Of a stretch of DNA of 64,000 nucleotides, positions 44,831-53,625 are shown one piece after another. The DNA comes from Sphingomonas sp. NBWT7. Its GTDB lineage: Bacteria; Pseudomonadota; Alphaproteobacteria; Sphingomonadales; Sphingomonadaceae. The translations under genes and the position numbers were made by a program. Every line of letters starts with the position of its first letter. Position 1 is the stretch's first letter. The DNA is taken from positions 2,255,501 through 2,319,500 of the forward strand of contig NZ_CP043639.1 in NCBI RefSeq assembly GCF_014217605.1, read 5' to 3'. A model generated the notes under the pieces. It did not search any database. It saw only the letters and a list, made by a program, of their open reading frames with translations, and was not told the origin of the DNA.

Positions 44831-45736
44831 TCATCCAGCGGCAACCAGAGACTGACCGGTGTTGTCGCGCACGAGCGCAGGTGAAGCAACGGGCGGGGTT
44901 AACCCCGCCCGTTGCTGTTCGAGTTCGGCGGCGAACGCCACCGGGGTGGCGTAGCCGAGCGAGGAGTGCGGGCGCTCGTTGTTGTAGTCGTCGACCCAGC
45001 GGGCCAGGATCGAGCGGGCCTGGCCGATGGTGAAGAACAGCGTTTCGTTGAGCAGCTCGTCGCGCATGCGACCATTGAAGCTCTCGACGAAGCCGTTCTG
45101 GGTCGGCTTGCCCGGCGCGATGTAGTGCCACTCGATGCCGGCGTCGCCGGACCAGGCGAGCACCGCGTTCGAGGTGAGCTCGGTGCCGTTGTCGCTGACG
45201 ATCATCTTCGGCCTGCCACGCTCGGTGATCAGATCGGCCAGCTCGCGCACGACCCGCCGCCCCGAGATCGACGTGTCGACCACCGCCCGGATGCACTCGC
45301 GCGTCACGTCGTCGACGATGTTAAGCACGCGGAACCGCCGTCCGGTAACGAGCTGGTCGTGGACGAAGTCCAGGCTCCAGCGCTGGTTGGGGAGCGCCAG
45401 CACCGGCGCAGGCGCCCGCGCGCCAACGGCGCGCCTTCGTCCCTTCCTGCGCCTGACCGTCAGACCTTCCTCGCGGTACAGCCGCTGCGTCTTCTTGCGG
45501 TTGATCGTGATACCGTCGCGGCGGAGCAGGATGTGCAGCCGCCGATAGCCGAACCGCCGGCGCTGCTGCGCCAGTTCGCATAGCCGCGACCGCAGGTCGC
45601 CATCATCCGACCGGCACGAACGATACCGCATGCTCGTGCGGTCAGCCCCGACGACAGCACACGCCCGCCGCTCGCTCATCCCCAACGTCGCCTGGAGATG
45701 CGCGACCGCTTGCCGCTTCGCGGCGGGCGCTACCAT
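44831..45736 (-). CDS. IS3-family transposase OrfB (DDE integrase domain)
   Basis: About 301 aa counted from ATG 45736. It shows the helix-turn-helix-21 region ([20 protein letters not shown]) and the rve integrase core with the DDE triad: [11 protein letters not shown] (D), [13 protein letters not shown] (D) and [17 protein letters not shown] (E). In intact elements it is made as an OrfAB fusion by -1 slippage on the A7 run at 45736-45742. OrfB itself looks intact here. Confidence 0.9.
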   Translation of the reverse strand: MVAPAAKRQAVAHLQATLGMSERRACAVVGADRTSMRYRSCRSDDGDLRSRLCELAQQRRRFGYRRLHILLRRDGITINRKKTQRLYREEGLTVRRRKGRRRAVGARAPAPVLALPNQRWSLDFVHDQLVTGRRFRVLNIVDDVTRECIRAVVDTSISGRRVVRELADLITERGRPKMIVSDNGTELTSNAVLAWSGDAGIEWHYIAPGKPTQNGFVESFNGRMRDELLNETLFFTIGQARSILARWVDDYNNERPHSSLGYATPVAFAAELEQQRAGLTPPVASPALVRDNTGQSLVAAG

Positions 45737-45994
45737 TTTTTTGACAGCAGATCCTTCAGACCCGCGTTGTCGAGCATCGTGTCCGCGAGCAGCCGCTTGA
45801 GCCGTGCGTTCTCCTCCTCGAGCGACCGCAGACGCTTCGCGTCGGACACCTCCAGCCCGCCGAACTTCGCCTTCCAAGCGTAATAGGTCGCTCGACATCC
45901 CGTGCTTCCGGCACAGTTCGGTCACCACCGCACCCGCCTCGGCCTCCTTCAAGATGCCGATGATCTGCTCTTCCGAAAACTGCTTCCGCTTCAT
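45730..45994 (-). pseudogene. IS3-family OrfA with 2-bp deletion
   Basis: The frame from ATG 45994 starts correctly ([20 protein letters not shown], then CRKHGMSS) and then runs out of frame near 45890. The expected continuation [40 protein letters not shown] and DLLSKKW with stop at 45730 is present in another frame. Length arithmetic (265 bp against 267) indicates a 2-bp loss. As a by-product the N-terminus becomes in-frame with OrfB, giving a spurious 387-codon open frame. Functional OrfA is unlikely to be made. Confidence 0.85.
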
Positions 45995-46316
45995 TCCGTC
46001 CGTCCCTTCGAGGGCCGGTCTCTAGTTCCAGATGGATGAAGAAACGGGGGTCACGTCAGCACATCTGTCGAATTTTGAGAAATTAAAAGCGTTTTCTATA
46101 AAGAAAACCATCTTAATACTGTAGTATGACGTCCTATTCTATGTGTCAGCTCAGTTATCTGTGACGCGTAGTTTTGGTTGACGCGACCAATTGGCCGCCT
46201 TACTTGGCAAAACAGCTTCGCAAGTTTTGCCCTTGCGTAAGGTAGCTCGGCTGCTGGTGAGTTGTCTTTCATGGGGCCGAAGAAATATTGGAAAGCTGGA
46301 ACACTTAGGGTTGGAT

Positions 46317-47096
46317 ATGGTCGACGCGAGCATAGTCGAAACTGCTTCCGGCGTTCTTGCGACCCGAATCCTAGGCGTTCCAGTAAGCTTAATCAACATG
46401 CGAAAAGCAGTTGATAAGATCCTTTCCTGGACGTTGACTGGCAAAAGTTGGTTTGTCTGCGTACGGGACGTACATGGGATTATGCGCGCGCAGGACGACC
46501 CTGAGCTTATGGCATTGCATTATCGCGCTGGACTTGTAACGCCTGATGGCATGCCGCTGGTATGGCTTGCGCAGAGTCGTGGACATCTTGAAGTTGGACG
46601 CACAAGCGGTGCGGATCTTGTGACTGAGCTTTGCCGCGAATCGCCGGAGCGGCGCCTACGACATTATTTTTATGGAGGTAAGCCGGGTGTGGCTGATAGG
46701 ATGGCAGCCGCGCTGCAGGCGCGCTTCCCCGGCCTTCAGGTTGCCGGCACCTACACCCCGCCTTTCCGCGCCCTTACCCTGGAGGAGGATGCGGAGGTCA
46801 CCGCTAAGATTGTCGCCACCCGCCCGCACATCGTATGGGTCGGACTCAGCACGCCAACACAGGAATTCTGGATGCGCGACCATGTCGATCGCATCCCCGG
46901 CGCGACGCTGATAGGCGTAGGTGCCGCCTTCGACTTCCACACCGGCGACGTACAGCGCGCACCGCGTTGGATGCAGCGGATTGGGCTAGAATGGCTCCAT
47001 CGGCTCGCGAGCGAACCGCGGCGCCTCTGGAGGCGCTATCTGGTGCTGGCGCCGAAGTTCGTGACGAAGGTCGCACGCGAAAAGCTTGGACGGTGA
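46317..47096 (+). CDS. WecG/TagA/CpsF-family (GT26) glycosyltransferase
   Basis: 259 aa from ATG 46317 with AGGG 7 nt upstream; the frame extends to 46191 without better signals. Family blocks are GVPVSLINMRKAVDKILSW, VTPDGMPLVWLAQSR, RTSGADLVTELCRESPERRL with HYFYGGKPGVADRMA, VWVGLSTPTQEFWMRDH and GVGAAFDFHTGDVQRAPRWM. These enzymes add N-acetylmannosamine-type or uronic sugars to a lipid-linked intermediate at the cytoplasmic side of the inner membrane. It opens the plus-strand polysaccharide genes, after an AT-rich promoter region disrupted upstream by the IS element. Confidence 0.92.
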   Translation: MVDASIVETASGVLATRILGVPVSLINMRKAVDKILSWTLTGKSWFVCVRDVHGIMRAQDDPELMALHYRAGLVTPDGMPLVWLAQSRGHLEVGRTSGADLVTELCRESPERRLRHYFYGGKPGVADRMAAALQARFPGLQVAGTYTPPFRALTLEEDAEVTAKIVATRPHIVWVGLSTPTQEFWMRDHVDRIPGATLIGVGAAFDFHTGDVQRAPRWMQRIGLEWLHRLASEPRRLWRRYLVLAPKFVTKVAREKLGR

Positions 47097-47140
47097 GGCT
47101 GATCGCCGCATGGCGTGCGGCAGACGGGGACGGCTGAGCT

Positions 47141-48355
47141 GTGACCAAAGCATCAGCTATGCGCGTTTTGGTCGTTCATAACCGCTACTTGCAAGCAGGT
47201 GGCGAGGACAGCGTCTTCGCCAATGAGGTCGCGTTGCTGCGCAGCGGCGGCTGCACTGTCGAAACGCTAGAAGTGTCGAACGAGGCAATCCATGGCCGAG
47301 TCGCCCAGCTCTCGACCGCTTTTCGCGCGGTCTACAATCCGATCGGCCGGCGTCTTATGGCGGACGCGATCAAGAGCGCTCGTCCGGACATCGTGCACGT
47401 GCACAACTTCTTCCCGCAGCTTAGCCCCGCGCTGTTCGACGCGTGCCGGGACGCAGACATGCCGGCGATTTGGACGTTACACAATTATCGAATTACTTGC
47501 GCCAACGGGCTGCTTTTTCGTGACGGGCGTCCGTGTGAGGATTGCGTCGGGCGCTCTCCTTTGCCGGCCGTCCTGCACCGCTGCTACCGCGGGTCGGCGG
47601 CCGGCTCTGCCGCCGTCGCGGCGATGATCGGCTATCACCGCGCGCGCGGCACCTGGCATCACAAGGTGGCCCGCTTCATCGCCCTCAGCGGCTTCGCGCG
47701 CGACCTTTTCGCCCGCGCTGGCATCCCGGCCGAGCGGCTGGCGGTAAAGCCGAACTTCGTCACTGATCCACGGCTCGAACTACCTCTCGGAGTGGGGGTG
47801 GACCGTGCGGGCGCCGTCTTCGTCGGCCGATTGAGCTCGGAAAAAGGGGTCGCGACGATGATCGATGCCTGGTGCGATCTTCCGCACGTCCCGCTGACCA
47901 TCGTCGGTGACGGGCCGGAAAGGGCAAGCCTGCAGGCGTCGGCCCCCGGCCATGTTCGCTTCGTCGGGTTCCAGGACCGGAGCTCCGTCATGCGCATCGT
48001 GGCGGCGGCTCGGGCGCTAATCGTGCCCTCGATCTGGTATGAGCCCTTCGGTCTCGTTACCGCAGAAGCGATGGCGCTTGGGACGCCGGTGATCGCGGCC
48101 CGGATCGGCGCGCTCGCCACGATCGTGCGGGATGGCATCAACGGTCTTCACTTCACCGCAGGGGACGCCGCCGACCTTGGCCAACTCGTCCGGAAGTCCT
48201 TTGCCGCGCCTGATCTGCTGCCGCGGCTCGGCGCCGGTGCGCGCGCAACGTGGAAGAGCAGCATGTCCCCGGATCAAAACCTCGCTCTGCTGTTGTCGAT
48301 CTACCGCGAGGCGATCGCGTCACGTGGCTCGCAGGATGGCGACCGTGACGTCTAA
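47141..48355 (+). CDS. GT4-family glycosyltransferase
   Basis: 404 aa from GTG 47141 (an ATG at 47159 in the same frame would start MRVLVVHNRY). GT-B fold: the N-domain has QAGGEDSVFANEVALL and IVHVHNFFPQLSPALFDACR; the C-domain has AVFVGRLSSEKGVATMIDAW, PLTIVGDGPERASLQA and SIWYEPFGLVTAEAMALGTP, the E-x7-E type sugar-nucleotide site. It transfers a sugar from a nucleotide donor to a growing polysaccharide repeat unit. Its end overlaps the next glycosyltransferase start by 20 nt. Confidence 0.93.
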   Translation: MTKASAMRVLVVHNRYLQAGGEDSVFANEVALLRSGGCTVETLEVSNEAIHGRVAQLSTAFRAVYNPIGRRLMADAIKSARPDIVHVHNFFPQLSPALFDACRDADMPAIWTLHNYRITCANGLLFRDGRPCEDCVGRSPLPAVLHRCYRGSAAGSAAVAAMIGYHRARGTWHHKVARFIALSGFARDLFARAGIPAERLAVKPNFVTDPRLELPLGVGVDRAGAVFVGRLSSEKGVATMIDAWCDLPHVPLTIVGDGPERASLQASAPGHVRFVGFQDRSSVMRIVAAARALIVPSIWYEPFGLVTAEAMALGTPVIAARIGALATIVRDGINGLHFTAGDAADLGQLVRKSFAAPDLLPRLGAGARATWKSSMSPDQNLALLLSIYREAIASRGSQDGDRDV

Positions 48356-49505
48356 GCGGCGATTAATCGCGACGTTCGTCACGCGCATCCTGACCCACTA
48401 TCGCATTCCGTTTCACGAACAGGTGCGCGAGGCACTCGATGCAAACGGGATAGACTACCGACTGATTCACGGCCAGCCCGACAGCTCCGAAGCAGCGAAG
48501 GGCGATCTCGCGACGCTGCCCTGGGCGCAGTCGGTCGAAAACCGCCCGATCATGGATCGCGGCAAGCTGGTGTGGCAGCCGGTATGGCACGAAGCGATGG
48601 CCAGCAACCTCGTCGTGCTCGGCCAGGAGAACCAGCTGCTAGTCAATTATCCGCTGCAACTATTTCCCCCCCGCATGCGGCCACGGCTGGCGCTATGGGG
48701 CCACGGGCGCAACTTCCAGGCGCGCAATCCGAAGTCGCGGGCGGAACAATGGAAGCGTTTCTGGGCAACTCGGTGCGACTGGTGGTTCGCCTACACCGAC
48801 GAGAGTCGCCGCCACGTCGAGTCGCTGGGCTTCCCGCCGGAGCGCATTACCGTCTTCAACAACGCGGTGGACACGGGCGGATTGCAGCGGCTCGCGGCGG
48901 TGGTCCACAAGGCGGAGATCGCCGAGCTGCGCGCGCGCCTGGGGATACACGGCGACACCGTCGCTATCTTCGTCGGCGGGCTCTATCCGGAGAAGCGCCT
49001 CGACTTCCTCGTCGCCGCGGCGGATTTGGTGCGGGGACAGATACCCAATTTTACGCTAGTCGTCGTCGGCGGGGGCGTGGATAATGCGAAGCTCGAGGCG
49101 CTCGCGACCACCCGGCCGTGGCTGATCGTTGCCGGTCCGCGTTTCGGCCGCGAGAAAGCCGCGCTGATGCAGATGGCCAAGCTGTTCCTGATGCCCGGCC
49201 TGCTAGGCCTCGCCGTGCTCGATGCGGGGGTGATGGGCTTGCCGGTCGTCACCACCAGCTACCCTTGGCACAGCCCGGAGATCGCCTATCTGCGCGACGG
49301 CGAGACGGGGGTGATTGTCGAACCTTGGGAAGATGCGGAGGCCTATGCGACGGCTGTCGTGGCGCTGCTGACCAACGAGGCGGCCCGCTCCGCGATGTCG
49401 TCCAGCGCCCGCCGGTACGCGGGCGCCTTCACGATTGAGGCGATGGCGGAGCGGTTCGCCGCCGGGATAGCGGCTGCTCTGGCGGCGCCGAAGCGGCGCG
49501 ACTGA
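48336..49505 (+). CDS. GT4-family glycosyltransferase
   Basis: 389 aa from ATG 48336, inside the end of the previous gene; the longer frame back to 48132 lies over it and is ignored. It starts RRLIATFVTRILTHYRIPFH and has the C-domain blocks DTVAIFVGGLYPEKRLDFLV, FTLVVVGGGVDNAKLEA and LMPGLLGLAVLDAGVMGLPV. The usual E-x7-E is replaced by a Leu-Ala-Val-Leu-Asp-Ala segment, so donor handling may differ. It acts in the same repeat-unit pathway; overlap with the upstream gene suggests coupling. Its 3' end overlaps the convergent polymerase gene by 77 nt. Confidence 0.9.
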   Translation: MATVTSKRRLIATFVTRILTHYRIPFHEQVREALDANGIDYRLIHGQPDSSEAAKGDLATLPWAQSVENRPIMDRGKLVWQPVWHEAMASNLVVLGQENQLLVNYPLQLFPPRMRPRLALWGHGRNFQARNPKSRAEQWKRFWATRCDWWFAYTDESRRHVESLGFPPERITVFNNAVDTGGLQRLAAVVHKAEIAELRARLGIHGDTVAIFVGGLYPEKRLDFLVAAADLVRGQIPNFTLVVVGGGVDNAKLEALATTRPWLIVAGPRFGREKAALMQMAKLFLMPGLLGLAVLDAGVMGLPVVTTSYPWHSPEIAYLRDGETGVIVEPWEDAEAYATAVVALLTNEAARSAMSSSARRYAGAFTIEAMAERFAAGIAAALAAPKRRD

Positions 49506-50889
49506 CCGGCGACGATGTCGTCGAAGCCTCGCTGGCTGCGTGTGGTGGGCGGACGCGCCGCGCGGACGAGCGGGCTTCGCGAAACCACCAGATGGCGATG
49601 AACAACCCCATCATGGAGGCTAATCGAATCTCGTAAGTATAGGAAAGGAGCGCCGTGCCGACGCACATCGCCAGCGGATAGGCCGGAGGCGAACCGCGGC
49701 CGCGTCCTGGAAGTACGCTTAGCAATGAGCCGGCGGATAGCGTGAAAAGCAGCGTTATAAATGCGGATAAGCCGACATACCCCATTACCGGCAGCGATCC
49801 GTAGTACATGCTGTGGATCGCCAGCCGCCACTCGCCCAGTTGATTGGACAGGTAGACGATCATCGGTGGCAATTGTCCCGCCGGCATGCCGAACAGTTGA
49901 TCGAACAAAGATTGCTGCGAGAAGCCGACCTTCAGGGCGGCCCAGATCGTCGACCTCGTGTCGAGGTTGTCGACACGGTGCGCGATCTCGAAGGTGCCGC
50001 CCTGCGCCGACCGCAGCTGATCGGGGTCGAAGGCAAGCAGCCCCAGCAGGGGCAACATCAAGAGCAAGCCGATCCCAAGCGCCGCGCGCGCTCCACGCAG
50101 CGATCCACGTTCGGTGACAAGCACGACGCCGAGCATGGCTGCCAGCGCCACGGTCGCAGTTCCCTGGCGCGACGCGACCTCCATCGCCACGTACGCCATC
50201 AGCAGTGCCGCCTTACCCGTTGCCCGGGTAACGCCGGTTCGGAGCACGTCCGAAAGGAGCAACACCGCGGCGAGGCTAATCAGGAAGGCGCCGGACGAAC
50301 TCAGCGCGCGGCCGCCGTCGTTGATCATGTCAGCGTCCGCGGGGTTAAGCATGAACAGCCCCGGACCTAAGATGAGCCGCAGCAGGGTGAGCACTGCCAC
50401 CGCGCCGCCGCTGACGATCAGGGCACGGCAGAAACTTCCCTGCACTCTGTTCGACAAGTTGCATGTGGTCGCCAGCAGCAGAAGCGCCGCATTGGCTAGG
50501 TTCGCGCGCGCCCACAGCAGAGCGGGCGCCGCGTCGCTTATCATGCCCCGAACAAAGTTCATCAGCACGAGCGCCGCGATGACGAGCGCAAGCACCGCCA
50601 CCAGGCCGCCCCGCGGCGCCCGCTCGATCTGGCAGAAAGCCCAGGCGAAGAAGGCGAGCAGCACGGGCGGGTCGACGATGTGCAGGGTGTAGAAGCCGAA
50701 GCCGAATAGCTGAGTCTGGCCCAACGCTTCGGCGACCGCGCTGGCCAACAGCAGCATCCAGATCGCCCAAACCGTCAGCGTCTCGCCCGAGCGGTTAAGT
50801 GCCTGCTGCGCGCGTCCCTCCTGCGCCCGCACCCGCGCCACAATGCCCGCCGGCTGCGGGGGTCTCACCAGGCTCTCGAAGCTGTGCAC
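49429..50889 (-). CDS. O-antigen ligase/polymerase-like membrane protein
   Basis: 486 aa from GTG 50889 with AGGGA about 11 nt upstream; a frame to 51006 exists but overlaps the divergent gene. It has about ten to twelve helices and a large periplasmic loop with FEIAHRVDNLDTRSTIWAAL and LGEWRLAIHSMYYGSLPVMG, the Wzy/WaaL-type pattern. The tail after residue 450 is Arg/Ser/Pro-rich. It would polymerise or ligate polysaccharide units in the periplasm. It runs opposite to its neighbours, its end overlapping the GT4 gene by 77 nt. Confidence 0.8.
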   Translation of the reverse strand: MHSFESLVRPPQPAGIVARVRAQEGRAQQALNRSGETLTVWAIWMLLLASAVAEALGQTQLFGFGFYTLHIVDPPVLLAFFAWAFCQIERAPRGGLVAVLALVIAALVLMNFVRGMISDAAPALLWARANLANAALLLLATTCNLSNRVQGSFCRALIVSGGAVAVLTLLRLILGPGLFMLNPADADMINDGGRALSSSGAFLISLAAVLLLSDVLRTGVTRATGKAALLMAYVAMEVASRQGTATVALAAMLGVVLVTERGSLRGARAALGIGLLLMLPLLGLLAFDPDQLRSAQGGTFEIAHRVDNLDTRSTIWAALKVGFSQQSLFDQLFGMPAGQLPPMIVYLSNQLGEWRLAIHSMYYGSLPVMGYVGLSAFITLLFTLSAGSLLSVLPGRGRGSPPAYPLAMCVGTALLSYTYEIRLASMMGLFIAIWWFREARSSARRVRPPHAASEASTTSSPVSRAASAPPEQPLSRRRTAPPSPQS

Positions 50890-50950
50890 ATGCTTGCGAT
50901 CCCTACCCCGCCGGTCTACGAACCTGAAGGGTTTTTTGCGGAGCCGCTTC

Positions 50951-51835
50951 TTGTCTAAATTGCCGGCGGTTGCGATCCTGCTTGTCTGTCGCAATCGTCG
51001 TGACACGACGGTCGCCGCGGTCCGCCGGCTGCGGGAACAGACGCTCGCCCTGCTCTACCGCGTCGTCCTGTTCGACGATGCGTCGACCGACGGCACGGCG
51101 GCGGCGGTACTGGCCGAGGTGCCGGACGCGGTCGTCGTGGCCGGCGATGGATCGGCTTTCTGGAACGGCGGCCTGCATCGTGCCTGGCAGCGCGCGCTTG
51201 ATCTGACCTGCGACGCCTTCCTGTGGCTGAACGACGATGTCGAGCTCGATCCCGATGCGTTCGGCCGCCTGGCCGAAGCCTGGATGGCGATGCGTGCCGA
51301 GACGGGCGGAGAAGCCTTCATCCTCGCCGGCGCGACCCGCGGCAGCGGCGGCGACATCACTTACGGGGGCCTTCGCCACGTCCCCACACCGTTCGCCTTC
51401 CGGCTGGCGGCCACCCCGCCGACCGCCGAGCTCCAACCAATTGACACGTTCAACGGCAACATTGTGCTAGTGCCGCGCGCCGTTGTCGAGCGGATCGGGA
51501 TCAACGATCCGGCGTTCCATCACAATCTCGGCGACATGGATTACGGGCTCCGCGCGAGCCGGGCCGGGATCCCGGTGCGGTTGCTGCCCGGCACGCTTGG
51601 CCGCTGCGACGCAAACCGGGCCAAAAGAGAGCGCGGTTTTGGATCGCGTTCGCTCACCTTACGCGATCAGTGGCGCAAGGTGAACTCGCATCACGGCCTG
51701 CCTTTCCGCAGCTGGCTGCACTTCACGCGCAAGCACTCCGGCAGCTGGTGGCCGCTTCATTTCCTGCTGCCCTATCGCCGGCTGGTGGTGCCGCGGTTCG
51801 GCACGGCACGAACACGCGGACACATGGCGAACTGA
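50951..51835 (+). CDS. GT2-family (rhamnosyl-type) glycosyltransferase
   Basis: 294 aa from a TTG at 50951, chosen because GGAG lies 8 nt upstream and the protein then begins LSKLPAVAILLVCRN; an ATG at 50843 would add 36 residues that look non-coding. GT-A blocks: LFDDASTDGTAAAVLAE, VAGDGSAFWNGGLHRAWQRA, AFLWLNDDVELDPDAF (the DxD-type site) and FNGNIVLVPRAVVERIG with NLGDMDYGLRASRAGI. It adds a sugar to the repeat unit from the cytoplasmic side. The next gene, two nt later, is a broken acetyltransferase. Confidence 0.88.
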   Translation: MSKLPAVAILLVCRNRRDTTVAAVRRLREQTLALLYRVVLFDDASTDGTAAAVLAEVPDAVVVAGDGSAFWNGGLHRAWQRALDLTCDAFLWLNDDVELDPDAFGRLAEAWMAMRAETGGEAFILAGATRGSGGDITYGGLRHVPTPFAFRLAATPPTAELQPIDTFNGNIVLVPRAVVERIGINDPAFHHNLGDMDYGLRASRAGIPVRLLPGTLGRCDANRAKRERGFGSRSLTLRDQWRKVNSHHGLPFRSWLHFTRKHSGSWWPLHFLLPYRRLVVPRFGTARTRGHMAN

Positions 51836-51837
51836 TC

Positions 51838-52458
51838 ATGAGGACGCTCAGCGACAAGGCGATGGAGCTTCACTGGCGGTTGTCCAGCGCATTGGGGAAG
51901 CCGCGGCTGCCTCGGGGGCGAGCGCCGGTCCGAAGCCGCGCTGCATGGGCTTGCCGGCCATCCAGCTCGCCCCCGACACGCGGCTCGACATCGGCCCTAG
52001 CGTGGCGCTGGTGAGCCGTAGCGTCGGAACCGCATTGGGAGTCGCGCACCGGGTCGTGCTGCGCTGTCTCACGCTGGCCGCGCGCCGCGTCATCGGCGAC
52101 CATTGCGGGCTGAGCGGCGCCTCCATCTGTACCGCAATCAGCATCACGGTCGAAAAACGCTGCCTCTTCGGCGCAGACGTGCTCGTGTTCAACACGGACT
52201 TTCACAATCACGCCCCCGAGAACCGCCGCCACGTTAAGCCCGATGATTCGGCGATTAGCCGACCGGTGACGACCGGAGCCGACGTGTTCATCGGCACCCG
52301 CGCGATCGTCGGCAAGGGGGATCACAATCGGCGACGGAGCGACCGTCGCGGCGGGCAGCGTCAATGTCTAGGACGTTCCCGCCCGCGCCGTTATGGGCGG
52401 CGGCACAGCTTGGCTGCTGCATACGTTCGAACTTCCCCTACGGGGCAAGCGTAAGTAG
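51838..52458 (+). pseudogene. hexapeptide-repeat acetyltransferase pseudogene (WcaF-like)
   Basis: The ATG at 51838 opens MRTLSDKAMELHWRLSSALG. At the G-run 51914-51918 one G appears missing and the frame shifts to DTRLDIGPSVALVSRSVG ... CLFGADVLVFNTDFHNHAPE ... VFIGTRAIVG, a left-handed beta-helix acetyltransferase. At the G-run near 52316-52320 one extra G restores the first frame (ITIGDGATVAAGSV), which then meets a TAG where most homologs have Lys (V-N-V-stop-D-V-P), before the tail VMGGGTAWLLHTFELPLRGK. It would O- or N-acetylate a sugar. Two compensating homopolymer indels plus a nonsense codon indicate decay; the two indels alone could be phase variation. Confidence 0.85.
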
Positions 52459-52468
52459 AGGCAATCGC

Positions 52469-53623
52469 ATGAAGGTACTTCTGGCAGGTCCGCTGGAGAC
52501 TAAAGCGCTTGGCCAATCTACGGGGATTGACCTGTCGGACCTGCCCAGCGCAACCACTCAGACTCCGCTTGGTCCGCTCGCCGGCGGTCTTCTCGCGGCC
52601 GGCCACCAGGTTCATGTCCTCACCATGGATCCGCGTATCGAGGAGCCGGAGGAGCATGTCCGCGGCCCGCTCACGCTAAGCTTTGTGCCGATCCGGGGGG
52701 CGCCGCGCTACCGCGCGCGCGTCCGGTCACGCGATCTGTTCGCCGTCGAGATCGCGCATCTCGAAGCTGTCATGCGCGGCTCGGACTCGGACATCATCCA
52801 TGCCAACTGGACCTACGAGTATGCTGAGGCGGCGATACGCAGCCGTCGGCCGATGGTCGCGACGATGCACGATCTCGGCTGGGACATTCTGTTCAACTTT
52901 CGCGACATGTATCGCACCCTGCGGCTATTGATGAAGTACCGCGCGATGCTGCGGGTTAAGGCGCTGACCGCGGTGGCACCGTTCATGGCGCGCAAGGCGT
53001 GGAACTACGGCTATTTCGGCCAGGTCGACGTGATCCCAAACCCGATTGAGCCGGTGCCGCCGCGACCCAAGGCGCTCGATCGTCCTATCATAGCCACCAT
53101 CGGGAATGCTGGCCGCTTGAAGAACGTCGTCGCGAGTGTCGCTGCCTTTGCGCGCATCCGCGCGGCGCTGCCGTCGGCCGAGCTGCACCTGTTTGGCCCC
53201 GGTCTCGATCCGGAGGGCCAGTTTCGGGATGCCGGGCCCGGTGTAGTCTGCCACGGCAACGTTCCCCACGGCACGCTGATGGCTTTCCTGGAGGAGGAGG
53301 CGCGCCTGATCGTCCATCCTTCCCGGATCGAGGGTTGCCCCGTCATCCTCGGCGAGGCCAAGATGCGCGGCGTGCCGGTCGTCGCGGGCGCGCGCTCCGG
53401 CGGCGTCGAATATGTTGTTGGTAATTGCGGCGGGGTCCTCGTGGATATCGAAAAGCCAGACGAGATCGCCGACGCGGCGTTGCGAATTCTCTCCAATCCT
53501 GCTGCCTATCCGGCACTGCAGCAAGTCGCACACGAGGATGTGATGGCGCGTTTCGCAACGGCGCAGGTCACTTCCCGGTACGTGAAGGTGTACGAGAGGG
53601 TGCTGCGGGCAACGCCGCGCTGA
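52469..53623 (+). CDS. GT4-family glycosyltransferase
   Basis: 384 aa from ATG 52469 with AGAGG 7 nt upstream, 10 nt after the acetyltransferase remnant; the open frame back to 52364 overlaps that remnant. N-domain blocks are GPLAGGLLAAGHQVHVLTMD and DIIHANWTYEYAEAAIRSR with MVATMHDLGWD. C-domain blocks are PIIATIGNAGRLKNVVASVA, ELHLFGPGLDPEGQFRDAG and RIEGCPVILGEAKMRGVPVV. It adds one sugar to the repeat unit. It converges with the GT11-like gene, with only 2 nt between the stops. Confidence 0.92.
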   Translation: MKVLLAGPLETKALGQSTGIDLSDLPSATTQTPLGPLAGGLLAAGHQVHVLTMDPRIEEPEEHVRGPLTLSFVPIRGAPRYRARVRSRDLFAVEIAHLEAVMRGSDSDIIHANWTYEYAEAAIRSRRPMVATMHDLGWDILFNFRDMYRTLRLLMKYRAMLRVKALTAVAPFMARKAWNYGYFGQVDVIPNPIEPVPPRPKALDRPIIATIGNAGRLKNVVASVAAFARIRAALPSAELHLFGPGLDPEGQFRDAGPGVVCHGNVPHGTLMAFLEEEARLIVHPSRIEGCPVILGEAKMRGVPVVAGARSGGVEYVVGNCGGVLVDIEKPDEIADAALRILSNPAAYPALQQVAHEDVMARFATAQVTSRYVKVYERVLRATPR

Positions 53624-53625
53624 GT

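Larger units (their letters stand above)
44813..46058 (-). mobile_element. IS3-family (IS407-group-like) insertion sequence
   Basis: 1246 bp. The left end starts TGACGTGACCCCCG at 44813; the right end, read inward from 46058, starts with the same 14 bases, and both continue with a related TTTCATCCA and CTAGAGAC/CCAGAGAC. It carries overlapping orfA and orfB on the minus strand with an A7 slippery run at 45736-45742. The 4-bp flanks (GCCC left, GCAC right) do not match, so no target duplication is seen, implying later rearrangement. orfA is damaged. Confidence 0.92.

Noticed and set aside
44831..45994. Single 387-aa transposase
   Set aside because: The middle part is out of frame relative to IS3 OrfA; the continuity is created by a 2-bp deletion.
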